Assembly: GCF_024166365.1 (NCBI RefSeq) | Contig: NC_064831.1 | Location: forward strand, 25,472,768-25,536,767 | DNA length: 64,000 bases | Origin: Elephas maximus indicus | Taxonomy: Eukaryota; Chordata; Mammalia; Proboscidea; Elephantidae | Direction of reading: 5' to 3' | In this document: positions 22,346-33,907 of the stretch, piece after piece | Layout of the letters: the number at the start of each line of letters is the position of its first letter | Position numbering within the stretch: position 1 is the first letter of the stretch | The notes under the pieces: model-generated | What the model was told of the DNA's origin: nothing | The model's database searches: none | What the model saw: only the letters and a program-made list of their open reading frames with translations | Translations under genes and position numbers: made by a program

Positions 22346-22830
22346 AAGATGGAATCCATGTAACCGCTTCTTAAACCTGGTCAGTACATTTTGGACTTTA
22401 TGCCTGCTTTGATGAATTGAATGGAGCAGAAGTGACACTGCGTGTCTTTTGATGTCATAAAAGATGGCACGACTTCCATGAGGCTCTCTCCTTCAGGACA
22501 CTCTCCTTTGAAACCCAGCCACCATGTTGTGAGGAAGACCAAATTAGCCCATGTGAAGGGATCACATGGAGAAGCACTGAGGCTTCTAGCTAAGCATCAC
22601 CTGTTTTCAGTATCAAATCTCACAAGTCAGTGAACCTTTAGATCATTCCAGTTCGCACCTTTCGAGTCTTTCAGCTGAAACTTCAGACACTGTGGAGCAG
22701 AAATATGTCATTCTTGCCTGCCTGAATTCCTGACCTACAGAATCCATGAGAAAAATAATGGTTGTTTTACACCACTAGGTTTTGGGGAAGTATGTTTTAT
22801 ACAGTCATAGTAACCACAACAACACGATTT
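22346..22830 (+). mobile_element. MLT1-type solo LTR fossil (ERVL-MaLR)
   Basis: The 3' part has the MaLR LTR ending pattern ('cctgaattcctgacctacag', then 'ccactaggttttggggaagt', 'cagtcatagtaac'). Old, highly decayed, no internal region seen. Family assignment rests on the 3' end only. Confidence 0.6.
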
Positions 22831-22834
22831 AACT

Positions 22835-23180
22835 TTGAAATTAGCCATGAGTGGCTTTGAGCAAAAGAATGTTACCAGATGTGTTGTAGCAAAGTCTTGA
22901 AATGTATTTGTGTGCTTAGGAGAACCCACATGAGTGTCTGTCATTGCTGCCAGAAGAACATGCCCCACTAGCCTCCTGGTCCAAAGAGGATGAGAGACAT
23001 GTGGGGCAGGCCTGGGCCCAACAGCCTGAAGACCAACCTTACTGAGCTCAGCCTAGATTAGTTATTCTTTAGACAATGTGCAGATGCGTGAATGAAAGTT
23101 TACAAATGCCATTTGAAGCAACTCAGTTTTCGCTGATTTATTGTGCAGTATGATTGTGGCAACAAATAAGTGATCAAATG
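22835..23180 (+). mobile_element. Second MaLR/MLT1-like LTR fossil
   Basis: 'cattgctgccagaagaaca', 'gatgagagacatgtggggc' and the 3' text 'tgattgtggcaacaaataag' resemble another old MaLR-type LTR lying head to tail with the previous one. Ancient and broken; boundaries approximate. Confidence 0.45.
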
Positions 23181-23744
23181 CAAGCCCAACCATTTGAATA
23201 CAACCTGAGAAAAAGAGCCTAATTTTTGTCCTTTTAGTGGCATAAACACGGAGAATAATGATCTCTAATAACTCTAAAACACAGAACTTTATACATTCCT
23301 AGAAAGATATAACCTAAGGAAAAAAGATGTACAGTGAAATCTTGAACTACATTTTGAAGTATTATTTTTAGTAAAAATATTAATTTGTTACTTTGAAACA
23401 AAATCACACGCATACGCATACATTTAAACACACACACACACAGGAGTATATACACACTCTAGAATAAAGCAAAGAATGACAATGTCTTAAGAGCTGAGAT
23501 TTTTTTAGTTCAAGGGATGCTGAAAATGTCCATGTTCTATAAGAGCATGTGGAACTGGAATTCTTGCTAAAAAAATATTTGGAAATACAGTCTGCCACAG
23601 CCAGGAAACTATACTCAACCACCACTGGGAAGAAGTGCAAAGTTACAAGGCAAAGGGTGAAATCCACAGAAGGAAAATAATCGAGAATAATGCCATTTAT
23701 CTACATGCGAAGACTGCTGAAATGGCAAACGTTTTGTTACATAT
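23181..23744. other. Unassigned intergenic stretch
   Basis: No gene or repeat family recognised apart from a short (CA)n run at 23,430-23,442. Confidence 0.5.
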
Positions 23745-24067
23745 CAGGTAGTGCCTGACATACGGTGAGTTTTCCTTCTGACAACTGCTCTGTCCTAAGT
23801 CCGTTCCGAGATAAGTCGAATACGTCACTTTTTTTTTTAGTTCCATTAGCATTTCCTATTATTATCAGAATGTTTATAAATCTGATCTTTATTTGTCTTC
23901 GGGGGTTGGAAACATTGCATCTGAAAATGATAACATCAGCAAATTATGTGCTACAGCATTGTATATAGTATATATTACTAACTAACAATCAGATACACAA
24001 AAATAATGGAGAGTCGTTAAGTGCAATTCGTTGCAACTGAAATACGTCATATGTTGGGAACTACCTG
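23745..24067 (+). mobile_element. Tigger-like non-autonomous DNA transposon
   Basis: The two ends form imperfect inverted repeats of about 50 bases: 'caggtagtgcctgacatac' at 23,745, and the rc of the right end reads 'caggtagttcccaacatat'. The interior repeats 'gataagtcgaatacgtc'-like text, typical of TcMar-Tigger derivatives. Length 323 bp; no transposase. The family name is a judgement from the ends. Confidence 0.5.
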
Positions 24068-24360
24068 TATAGTTATCATAATTTAAAAAAAAATAAAGCT
24101 ATCTACCATACTTTTTCTTTTTGATTTATTTTTTAAGTATGTAAGACTTTCATGTGATTACAAAGAGAAAACAATAAAATAAGTTTTATTGAAAAAATAA
24201 GCTGAAATTTTCAAAGAAGTCTTCAGTGAACAGATCATATTTGAGCAACCTGAAAGAAGTGAAGCAGACAGCCATAGAGATAACCTGGAGGAAGTGAGCA
24301 TTTGGCAAATGGAGTAGCAAAAACAATGCTCTGTAAAATAAGAACACAAACTACAGAAAT
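24068..24360. other. Unassigned intergenic stretch
   Basis: A+T-rich; the only notable feature is the 13-bp target duplication at its right end belonging to the next L1. Confidence 0.5.
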
Positions 24361-25354
24361 GCAAGGACTTTTTTTTTTTTTATTAACTTTTATTGAGCTT
24401 CAAGTGAACGTTTACAAATCAAGTCAAACTGTCACATATAAGTTTATATACACCTTACTCCGTACTCCCACTTGCTCTCCCCCTAATGAGTCAGCCCTTC
24501 CAGTCTCTCCTTTTGTGACAATTTTGCCAGCTTCCAACTCTCTCTATCCTCCCATCCCCCCTCCAGACAGGAGATGCCAACACAGTCTCAAGTGTCCACC
24601 TGATACAAATAGTTCACTCTTCATCAGCATCACTCTCGTACCCACTGTCCAGTCCCTTCCACGTCTGAGGAGTTGTCTTCGGGAATGGTTCCTGTCCTAG
24701 GCCAACAGAAGGTTTGGGGACCATGACCGCCGGGATTCCTCTAGTCTCACTCAGACCATTAAGTATGGTCTTTTTGTGAGAATTTGGGGTCTGCATCCCA
24801 CTGATCTCCTGCTCTCTCAGGGGTTCTCTGTTGTGCTCCCTGTCAGGGCAGTCATCTGTTATGGCCAGGCACCACCTAGTTCTTCTGGTCTCAGGATGAT
24901 GTAGGTCTCTGGTTCATGTGGTCCTTTCTGTCTCTTGAGCTCTTACTTATCGTGTGACCTTGGTGTTCTTCATTATCCTTTGATCAGGTGGGTTGAGACC
25001 AATTGATGCATCTTAGATAGCCGCTTGTTAGCATTTAAGACCCCAGATGCCACATTTCAAAGTGGGATGCAGAATGTTTTCATAATAGAATTATTTTGCC
25101 AATTGATTTAGAAGTCCCCTTAAACCATGGTCCCCAACCCCCCGCCCTTGCTCCGCTGACCTTTGAAGCATTCAGTATATCCTGGAAACTTCTTTGCTTT
25201 TGGTCCAGTCCAGTTGAGCTGACCTTCCGTGTATTGGAAGCAGTTCTTATCTACTAACTAATTAGTAAAAAAACCCTCTCCCACCCTCCCTCCCTCCCTG
25301 CCTCGTAACCACAAAAGTATGTGTTCTTCTCAGTTTATACTATTTCTCAAGATC

Positions 25355-28300
25355 TTATAATAGTGGTCTTATACAGTATTTGTCCTTTTGCCTCTGACTA
25401 ATTTCGCTCAGCATAATGCCTTCCAGGTTCCTCCATGTTATGAAATGTTTCACAGATTCGTCACTGTTCTTTATCGATGTGTTGTGTGAATATACCACAA
25501 TTTATTTAACCATTCGTCCATTGGTGGACACCTTGGTTGCTTCCAGTTTTTGCTATTATAAACAGAGCTGCAATAAACATGGTTGTGCATATATCTGTTC
25601 ATGTGAAGGCTGTTATTTCTCTAGGGTGTATTCCGAGGAGTGGGATTTCTGGGTTGTATGGTAGTTCTATTTCTAACTTTTTAAGAAAACACCAGATAGA
25701 TTTCCAAAGTGGTTGTACCATTTCACATTCCCACCAGCAGTGTATAAGAGTTCCAATCTCTCCGCAGCCTCTCCAACATTTATTATTTTGTGTTTTTTGG
25801 ATTAATGCCAGCCTTGTTGGAGTGGTGTGGCACCACCACTACTGTTGGAGTGAGATGGAGTCTCATCGTAGTTTTAATTTGCATTTCTCTAATGGCTAAT
25901 GATCGAGAGCATTTTCTCATGTATCTGTTAGCTGCCTGAATATCTTCTTTAGTGAAGTGCGTGTTCATATCCTTTGCCCACTTCTTGGTTGGGTTGTTTG
26001 TCTTTTTGTGGTTGAGTTTTGACAGAATCATGTAGATTTTAGAGATCAGGCGCTGGTCCGAGATGTCATAGCTGAAAATTCTTTCCCAGTCTGTAGGTGG
26101 TCTTTTTACTCTTTTGGTGAAGTCTTTAGATGAGCATAGGTGTTTGATTTTTAGGAGCTCCCAGTTGTCGGGTTCCTCTTCGTCATTTTTGGTAATGTTT
26201 TGTATTCTGTTTATGCCTTGCATTAGGGCTCCTAAGGTTGTCCCTATTTTCTCTTCCATGATCTTTATCATTTTAGTCTTTATGTTTAGGTCTTTGATCC
26301 ACTTGGAGTTAGTTTTTGTGCATGGTGTGAGGTATGGGTCCTGTTTCATTTTTTTGCAAGTGGATACCCAGTTATGCCAGCACCATTTGTTAAAAAGACT
26401 ATCTTTTCCCCAATTAACTGACACTGGGCCTTTGTCAAATATCAGCTGCTCATATGTGGATGGATTTATATCTGGGTTCTCAATTCTGTTCCATTGGTCT
26501 GTGTGCCTGTTGTTGTACCAGTACCAGCCTGTTTTGACTACTGTGGCTGTATAATAGGTTCTGAAATCAGGTAGAGTGAGGCCTCCCACTTTCTTCTTCT
26601 TTTTCAGTAATGCTTTGTTTATCCGAGGCTTTTTTCCCTTCCATGTGAAGTGGGTGATTTGTTTCTCCATCACATTAAAAAATGACATTGGAATTTGGAT
26701 CGGAAGTGCATTGTATGTATAGACAGCTTTTGGTAGAATAGACATTTTTACTATGCTAAGTCCTCCTATCCATGAGCAAGGTATGTTTTTCCACTTAAGT
26801 AGGTCCTTTCTAGTTTCTTGTAGTAGTACTTTGTAGTTTTCTTTGTATAGGTCTTTTACATCCTTGGTAAGATTTATGCCTAAGTATTTTATCTTCTTGG
26901 GGGCTACTGTGAATGGTATTGATTTGGCGATTACCTCTTCGATGTTCTTTTTGTTGATGTAGAGGAATCCAAGTGATTTTTGTATGTTTATCTTATAACC
27001 TGAGACTCTGCCAAACTCTTCTGTTAGTTTCAGTAGTTTTCTGGAGGATTCCTTAGGGTTTTCTGTGTATAAGATCCTGTCATCTGCAAATAGAGATAAT
27101 TTTACTTCCTCCTTGCCAATCCGGATGCCCTTTATTTCTTTGTCTAGCCTAATTGCTCTGGCTAGGACCTCTAGCACAATGTTGAATAACAGCTGTGATA
27201 AAGGGCATCCTTGTCTGGTTCCCGTTCTCAAGGGAAATGCTTTCAGGCTCTCTCCATTTAGAGTGATGTTGGCTGTCGGCTTTGTATAAATGCCCTTTAT
27301 TATGTTGAGGAATTTTCCTCCTATTCCTATTTTGCTGAGAGTTTTTATCATAAATGGGTTTTGGACTTTGTCAAATGTCTTTTCTGCATCACTTGATAAG
27401 ATCATGTGGTTTTTGTCTTTTGTTTTATTTATATGGTGGATTACATTAATGGTTTTTCTAATATTAAACCAGCCTTGCATACCTGGTATAAATCCCACTT
27501 GGTCATGGTGGATTATTTTTTTGATATGTTGTTGAATTCTATTGGCTAGAATTTTGTTGAGGATTTTTGCATCTATGTTCATGAGGGATATAGGTGTGTA
27601 ATTTTCTTTTTTGTGATGTCTTTACCTGGTTTTGGTATCAGGGAGATGGTGGCTTCATAGAATGAGTTAGGTAGTATTCCGTCATTTTCTATGCTTTGAA
27701 ATACCTTTAGTAGTAGTCATGTTAACTCTTCTCCGAAAGTTTGGTGGAACTCTGCAGTAAAGCCATCTGGGCCAGGGCTTTTTTTTGTTGGGAGTTTTTT
27801 GATTGCCGTTCCAATCTCTTTTTTTGTTATGGGTCTATTTATTTGTTCTACTTCTGATTGTGTTAGTTTAGGTAGGTAGTGTTTTTCCAGGAATTCATCC
27901 ATTTCTTCTAGGTTTGCAAATTTGTTAGAGTACAATTTTTTGTAATAATCTGATATGATTTTTTTAATTTCAGTTGGGTCTGTTGTGATGTGGCCCATCT
28001 CGTTTCTTATTTGGGTTATTTGTTTCCTTTCCTGTATTTCTTTAGTCAGTCTGGCCAATGGTTTAACAATTTTGTTAATTTTTTCAAAGAGCCAGCTTTT
28101 AGCTTTATTAATTCTTTCAATTGTTTTTCTGTTCTCTAATTCATTTAGTTCAGCTCTAATTTTTATTATTTGTTTTCTTCTGGTGCCTGATGGATTCTTT
28201 TGTTGCTCACTTTCTATTTGTTCAAGTTGTAGGGACAGATCTCTGATTTTGGCTCTTTCTTCTTTTTGTATGTGTGCATTTATCAATATAAGTTCGCCTC

Positions 28301-29186
28301 TGAACACCGCTTTTGCTATGTCCCAGAGGTTTTGATAGGAAGTATTTTCATTCTCGTTGCATTCTATGAATTTCCGTATTCCCTCCTTAATGTCTACTAT
28401 AACCCAGTCTTTTTTCAGGAGGGTATTGTTCAGTTTCCAAGTATTTGATTTCTTTTCCCTAGTTTTTCTGTTATTGATTTCCACTTTTATGGCCTTGTGG
28501 TCTGAGAAGATGCTTTGTAATATTTCGATGTTTTGGATTCTGCAAAGGTTTGTTTTATGACCTAATATATGGTCTATTCTAGAGAATGTTCCATGTGCGC
28601 TAGAAAAAAAAATTATACTTTGCAGCAGTTGGGTGGAGATTTCTGTATAAGTCAATGAGGTCAAGTTGGTTGATTGTTGTAATTAGGTCTTCCATGTCTC
28701 TATTGAGCTTCTTACTGGATGTCCTGTCCTTCTCCGAAAGTGGTGTGCTGAAGTCTCCCACTATAATTGTGGAGGTGTCTATCTCACTTTTCAGTTCCGT
28801 TAAAATTTGATTTATGTATCTTGCAGCCCTGTCATTGGTGCATAAATATTTAATATGGTTATATCTTCCTGGTCTATTGTCCCTTTTATCATTATGTAGT
28901 GTCCTTCTTTATCCTTTGTGGTGGATTTAAGTTTAAAGTCTATTTTGTCAGAAATTAATATTGCTACTCCTGCTCTTTTTTGCTTATTGTTTGCTTGATA
29001 TATTTCTTTCCATCCTTTGAGTTTTAGTTTGTTTGTGTCTCTAAGTCTAAGGTGTGTCTCTTGTAGGCAGCATATAGACTGATCGTGTTTCTTTATCCAG
29101 TCTGAGACTCTCTGTCTCTTTATTGGTACATTTAGTCCATTTACATTCAGCGTAGTTATAGATAAGTAAGTGTTTAATGTTGTCAT
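25355..29186 (-). pseudogene. L1 no. 3 ORF2 (endonuclease/reverse transcriptase), nearly whole
   Basis: Encodes ORF2p, which nicks target DNA and reverse transcribes L1 RNA. Open pieces run 29,186-28,812 (endonuclease N part: TTLNVNGLN, catalytic Glu in CCLQETHLRLRD), 28,664-27,717 ([19 protein letters not shown], then [13 protein letters not shown] leading into RT) and 27,582-25,783 (599 codons: [37 protein letters not shown] with both catalytic Asp, [10 protein letters not shown]). The C-terminal cysteine region follows in another frame after a 28-bp insertion near 25,816-25,852. Two further stops or shifts separate the open pieces, so full ORF2p cannot be made. Confidence 0.93.
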
Positions 29187-29669
29187 TTTGATGCCTTTTT
29201 ATGTGTGTTGTTGACAATTTCATTTTTCCACTTACTTTTTTGTGCTGAGACATTTTTCTTTGTAAATTGTGTGATCCTCATTTTCATAGTATTTGACTTT
29301 ATGTTTGCTGAGTCGTCACATTTTTCTTAGCTTTTATCTTGAGTTATGGAGTTGTTATACCTCTTTGTGGTTACCTTAATATTTACCCCTACTTTTCTAA
29401 GAAAAAAACCTACCTTGTATTGTCCTATACCGCCTTGTATCCCTCTCCATTTGGCAGTTCTGTGCCACCTGTACTTAGTCCCTGTTTTTGAGTATTGTGT
29501 TCTTTTACATATTGACTTCAATGATTCCCTGTTTTGAGCATTTTTTTTTAATTAATCTTAATTTGTTTTTGTGATTTCCCTATTTGAGTTGATATCAGGA
29601 TGTTCTGTTCTGTGACCTTGTGTTGTGCTGGTATCTGATATTATTGGTTTTCTAACCAAACAATTTCCT

Positions 29670-30668
29670 TTAGTATTTCTTGTAGCTTTGGTTTGGTTTT
29701 TGCAAATTCTCTAACTTGTGTTTATCTGTAAATGTCTTAATTTCGCCTTCATATTTCAGAGAGAGTTTTGCTGAATATATGATCCTTGGCTGGCAGATTT
29801 TCTCCTTCAGTGCTCTGTATATGTCATCCCATTGCCTTCTTGCCTGCATGGTTTCTGCTGAGTAGTCTGAACTTATTCTTATTGATTCTCCCTTGTAGGA
29901 GACCTTTCTTTTATCCCTGGCTGCTTTTAAATTTTTCTCTTTATCTTTGGTTTTGGCAACTTTGATGATAATATGTCTTGGTGTTTTTCTTTTTGGATCA
30001 GTCTTAAATGGGGTTCGATGAGCATCTTGGGTAGATATCCTTTCATCTTTCATGATGTCAGGGAAGTTTTCTGTCAGCAGATCTTCAACTATTCTCTCTG
30101 TGTTTTCTGTTATCCCTCCCTGTTCTGAGACTCCAATCACACACAAGTTATGCTTCTTGATAGAGTCCCACATGATTCTTAGGGTTTCTTCATTTTTTAA
30201 AATTCTTTTATCTGATTTTTTTTTCAGCTATGTTGGTGTTAATTCCCTGGTCCTCCAGATTTCCCACTCTGCATTCTAATTGCTCAAATCTGCTCCTCTG
30301 ACTTCCTATTGCGTTGTCTAATTCTGTAATTTTATTGCTAATCTTTTGAATTTCTGAATGCTGTCTCTCTATGGATTCTTGCAGCTTATTAATTTTTCCA
30401 CTATGTTCTTGAATAATCTTTTTGAGTTCTTCAACTGTTTTATCAGTGTGTTCCTTGGCTTTTTCTGTGGTTTGCCTTATTTCATTTCTGAGGTCATCCC
30501 TGATGTCTTGAAGCATTCTGTAAATAGTTTTGTATATTCTGTATCTGATAATTCCAGGATTGTATCTTCATTTGGGAAAGATTTTGATTCTTTCGTTTGG
30601 GGGGTTGTAGAAGCTGTCATGGTCTGCTTCTTTATGTGGTTTGATATCGACTGCTGTCTCCGAGCCAT
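29670..30668 (-). pseudogene. L1 no. 3 ORF1 (RNA-binding protein), lightly broken
   Basis: ORF1p is the trimeric nucleic-acid chaperone of the L1 RNP. The likely start is MARRQQSISNHIKKQTM at 30,668. The N-terminal frame passes to a second one at about 30,480-30,516 holding a long heptad-rich coiled coil (EIRQTTEKAKEHTDKTVEEL to NIAEKK, ending 30,208). The RRM/CTD frame is 30,173-29,670 (NFPDIMKDERISTQ, TPRHIIIKVAKTKDKEK, YKGESIRISSDY). Two frame breaks. Confidence 0.9.
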
Positions 30669-31746
30669 CACTAAGATATTGTAGTGATTTATTCTATATT
30701 TGCTCACTGAGTCCTATCTTGTTTTGTTTTCTTTCAATATATGTGGATGGGCTACTAGATTGTGCTGTCTTGATTGTTGTAGCCCTTGACTTACTTATGA
30801 CCTATTACCAGCTGCTTTCGGCTGTTACCAGATATATATGCCTGAGTCCATTCACTATTCCTGAGTAGAATCTGATTTGGGGTCATCAAGTGTGTGATGC
30901 ACCCTAACACCTATCCACCTTGAGAAGTAGTGGTGATAGTTGTGTGCACCAGATTCTATTAGCAGCTGGGGTTCACACTCCAGGGGTGGCAGGATGCTGA
31001 CAGGCTTCCCCCAAGTGTCAGTGAGGTAGGTGTGTCTCTATTCCTAAGGCACCTTGGTGGGAGAGCTCTGCAGCTGTACGTTAGGCCTCCACTGCAAGTA
31101 CCTCTACAGATTGGTAGGTGTCACCCTCCTTAGACCCCTAAGGCAGGAGGCTAGGTGGTCTGGGGGGAGCTTCAGCTGCCAGTTCCCTGTTGTGGGTCAG
31201 TGAGGGCTCTTTTGGATATGCAGAGATATCAGACCTGGGAAACGTGTTTTTCCAGTAAATCCGCTAAAAAAAAAAATGCAGTCAGATCCCTATCAGAAAT
31301 GCCTTTGCATTATAATAGGAACCTTGTTCCCTGTAAGGATGAAAGCCCAAGATATGGATCACATATGCTTGGCTGGAGCTGGTTCTGTGTTTTTAGTCCA
31401 ATTAGGGAAGGATTTTTGGTCCCTGGGTTTTTTGTGGTTGCTTCTCTCAGGCTGGAAGAATGGGTTAGGAAAAGACCCAAAAAAAAAGGGAAAAGAAAGC
31501 CAAGGAGCAGTTCTTCCTCTGGCTCAGGAAATTCCAATGTTAATGAAGCCACCTGGGAAGAGGAGGGGAGGGTTCAGAAAAACAGGAGAGAGTAGCACCC
31601 TGGAATATTGACAAAGTTGCTTATCTTGCTTGGGATGACTATTTTATCTGAGATTCCCGAGGGGCGTGTTGCCTATGTGTGCTGACTGGGTAGAGATTGC
31701 CCCCTACGGTCAGGCCCGGAGAAGCCACGGTCAGTTCCTCCTCTGC

Positions 31747-32225
31747 CAGTCCAAAGCCCCGCGTCAACATTCCCCGGCTGGCACGCTGCACTCCCGGCTC
31801 CAAAACCAGTCACTGCCTCCCAGGGACTTCTCCTCCCGCCAGCCGCGTCACTGTGCAGCCCGCGCTGACCAGCTGGGCCCCCTCCCGAGGTCAGTTCAGG
31901 GGGGTAGGGCTGAGCCCCATGTTTGCACCATCACAGGATGTCCTGCTCAGCTCCCCTGCACCCAGTCCAAAGCCCCGTGCCAAGGTTCCCCTCCTGGGAC
32001 GCTGCACTACTGGCTCCAAAACCAGTCGCTGCCTCCCGGCGACTTCTCCTCCCGCCAGCTACATCCCCACGTCACCCGCGCTGACCGGCTGGGCCCACTC
32101 CCGAGGTCAGTTCAGGGGGGTAGGACTGCGCCCCGTGTTTGTGCCTTGACAGGATGTCGTGCTCAGCTCCCCTGCTCCCAGTCCTAAGCCCCGCGCCAAG
32201 GTTACCTGACTGGGACACTGGCACC
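31747..32225. repeat. 216-bp tandem monomers in L1 5'UTR
   Basis: Units begin with 'cagtcc(a/t)aagcccc' at 31,747, 31,963 and 32,179, exactly 216 bases apart. Units 1 and 2 are complete and close (both contain 'ctcccgaggtcagttcaggg'); unit 3 is partial. Monomeric 5'UTRs are known from mouse and some other L1 lineages, where copy number scales promoter strength. Confidence 0.92.
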
Positions 32226-32406
32226 AGGCTCCGAAAACAGTGTCTCCTTCCCCGTAGTTGTTCGATCTCTGTCTCTGTCACTCAGGTCAGCTCTTTAAAT
32301 CTGTGTTTGTTGTTCAGGGTTCATAGATTGTCATGTATGTGATCGATTCACTTGTTTTTCCAAGTCTTTGTTGCAAGAGGGATCCAAGGTAGCGTCTACC
32401 TAGTTA

Positions 32407-32415
32407 GCCATCTTG
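32407..32415 (-). promoter_or_regulatory. YY1-type site at L1 no. 3 5' end
   Basis: Minus-strand 'caagatggc' lies 6-14 bases from the end of the G-run that starts the element, matching the other full-length L1s. Confidence 0.6.
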
Positions 32416-32440
32416 GCCCCCACTACCGCAAGGACTTTTT

Positions 32441-33907
32441 AAATAAGGCATCATACACTTACAGACTGATCACAAATAATTATTTTGAAGCCTGATACAT
32501 CAAAAATATTTTGAACTGAAGGGGAGAATTTGAATATGGAGAAATAAAATATATTACTACTTCTTATGATGGGCAAGTAAAGTGTAAGATACTTTTGCTC
32601 CTAGAGACAAAACAGCAAGAAAATGTAAATAATTTTTAAAGAACAATTAGATTCATAATTATTAACACTAAAGAAATAAGTGTGAAAACCACTTGCATTA
32701 TCTATAGAAGAATACATATCCAACACAATTGGAAAATAAAAATAACACATAAAAACTACATAATGGTTAAATATAAATAAGATGGGTGAGCTGTGACATT
32801 TCACACAATTATTGAAAATTGAGCAGTAAATTTAGAATGACAATCTCTGGTAGGAAAAAGAATACAATCAGTTTATAATTTTCAGTGATGATGATGATGA
32901 TTAAAATTCCTTAGAAACGCACTGCCACCGAGTCAATTTCAACTCATAGCAATACCAGTATTAATCACAAGGAAAGAACTCATACCAGCATAATAAAGGA
33001 GAATGAATAATGAGGTAGACATTACCTTCAACACATTCCTCCAATGATGCAACAGCGTGTTTCAAAGTTGTCCCTTATAACAATTTAAAATACAAAATAT
33101 TACATTATAAAATGCAGTTTGCAGGAGTCAGCCCCTGTCCTATAGATCAGAGAAGAGAAAAAGTAACCAGCACACACACAGGCACACACAAACACACATA
33201 CATCAGGTCCCATCACACGAACTACCTTAAGTCATTCCCAAGACCAAAGATTGATTCTCTTTATAGAAGGTATGTTTTAGATTTATGAAATATGATAAAA
33301 AAATTAACTATTATGATGAAATGACGCCATATGATCAAGAGATTTCCACTACCCAGTGCTCTCCAGCCTTATTAATGCTGGCACCTCACTGAAATGACCA
33401 TGATCTTTTTTGTTCTTCTCTTTGTTTTTATTAGTTCTGTATCCTTTACTGCTTTGCTTCCAAGGTATCTGCTGTCATTTCTTCTTAGTGAAACTTAGGT
33501 GCACTCACATCTTAATTCTCTAATTTTTTGCTCTCAATTTACAGACAGCTTAGCAAACAGAACATCAAGCTGTACTGAGGGCCAATTTACTCATTTACTT
33601 ACATGTTTCCATGTGACAGCCTTCTCACACATGGATGTTCAGGCAAAAATTCAGTCACTGCTCAGAGAGCTCTTTACTTACTTGTACATGTTTATGTTCT
33701 GAATAACGATGTGTCTAAATAATCTAGTACAGCAATCAGTATTCCCTGTAAACAAATAAATGATAATTCACCTGCTAAATTGCAAGGCTGAAACTGACCA
33801 TTTATTTTGTGATGTGTCATATTGGTTACCATAATATTTTCCTGAAGGGTGGAGTCATTTAATGTTCGAATCCCCACAGGTTTGTTTTTGTAACATGCAT
33901 AGATTTG
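32441..33907. other. Intergenic, upstream L1 no. 3 / downstream OR8I2
   Basis: No gene recognised. Contains a small AfroSINE tail remnant at about 32,918-32,955 ('gccaccgagtcaatttcaac') and a (CA)n-rich patch at 33,172-33,202. Confidence 0.55.

Larger units (their letters stand above)
30669..32427 (-). promoter_or_regulatory. L1 no. 3 5'UTR/promoter region
   Basis: About 1.75 kb, distinctly richer in G+C and CpG between 31,690 and 32,220 than anything else in the window. It shares with L1 no. 1 and no. 4 only the first bases with the YY1-type word; the rest is a different 5'UTR type. Long frames here (31,666-32,187; 31,697-32,149) persist because the tandem unit length is divisible by three, not because they code. 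Confidence 0.8.
24361..32440 (-). mobile_element. L1 LINE no. 3: full length, monomeric 5'UTR
   Basis: An 8-kb L1 on the minus strand bounded by a 13-bp target duplication 'gcaaggacttttt' (24,361-24,373 and 32,428-32,440). From its 5' end: 5'UTR 32,427-30,669, ORF1 30,668-29,670, inter-ORF spacer of 483 bp, ORF2 29,186 to about 25,355, and 3'UTR ending in a poly(A) seen as T. Its ORFs are the best preserved L1 frames in the window, with only a few breaks, so it is the youngest or among the youngest copies. Confidence 0.95.

Noticed and set aside
26114-26554. 146-codon plus-strand frame
   Set aside because: Antisense shadow of L1 no. 3 ORF2.
31666-32187. 173-codon and 150-codon frames in the L1 no. 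3 5'UTR
   Set aside because: Low-complexity Pro/Ser/Arg-rich translations produced by a G+C-rich tandem repeat whose 216-base period keeps frame; they are promoter DNA of the L1.
31747-32225. Tandem 216-bp units considered as a CRISPR-like array or satellite
   Set aside because: Units are contiguous without spacers and lie in an L1 5'UTR in a mammalian genome.
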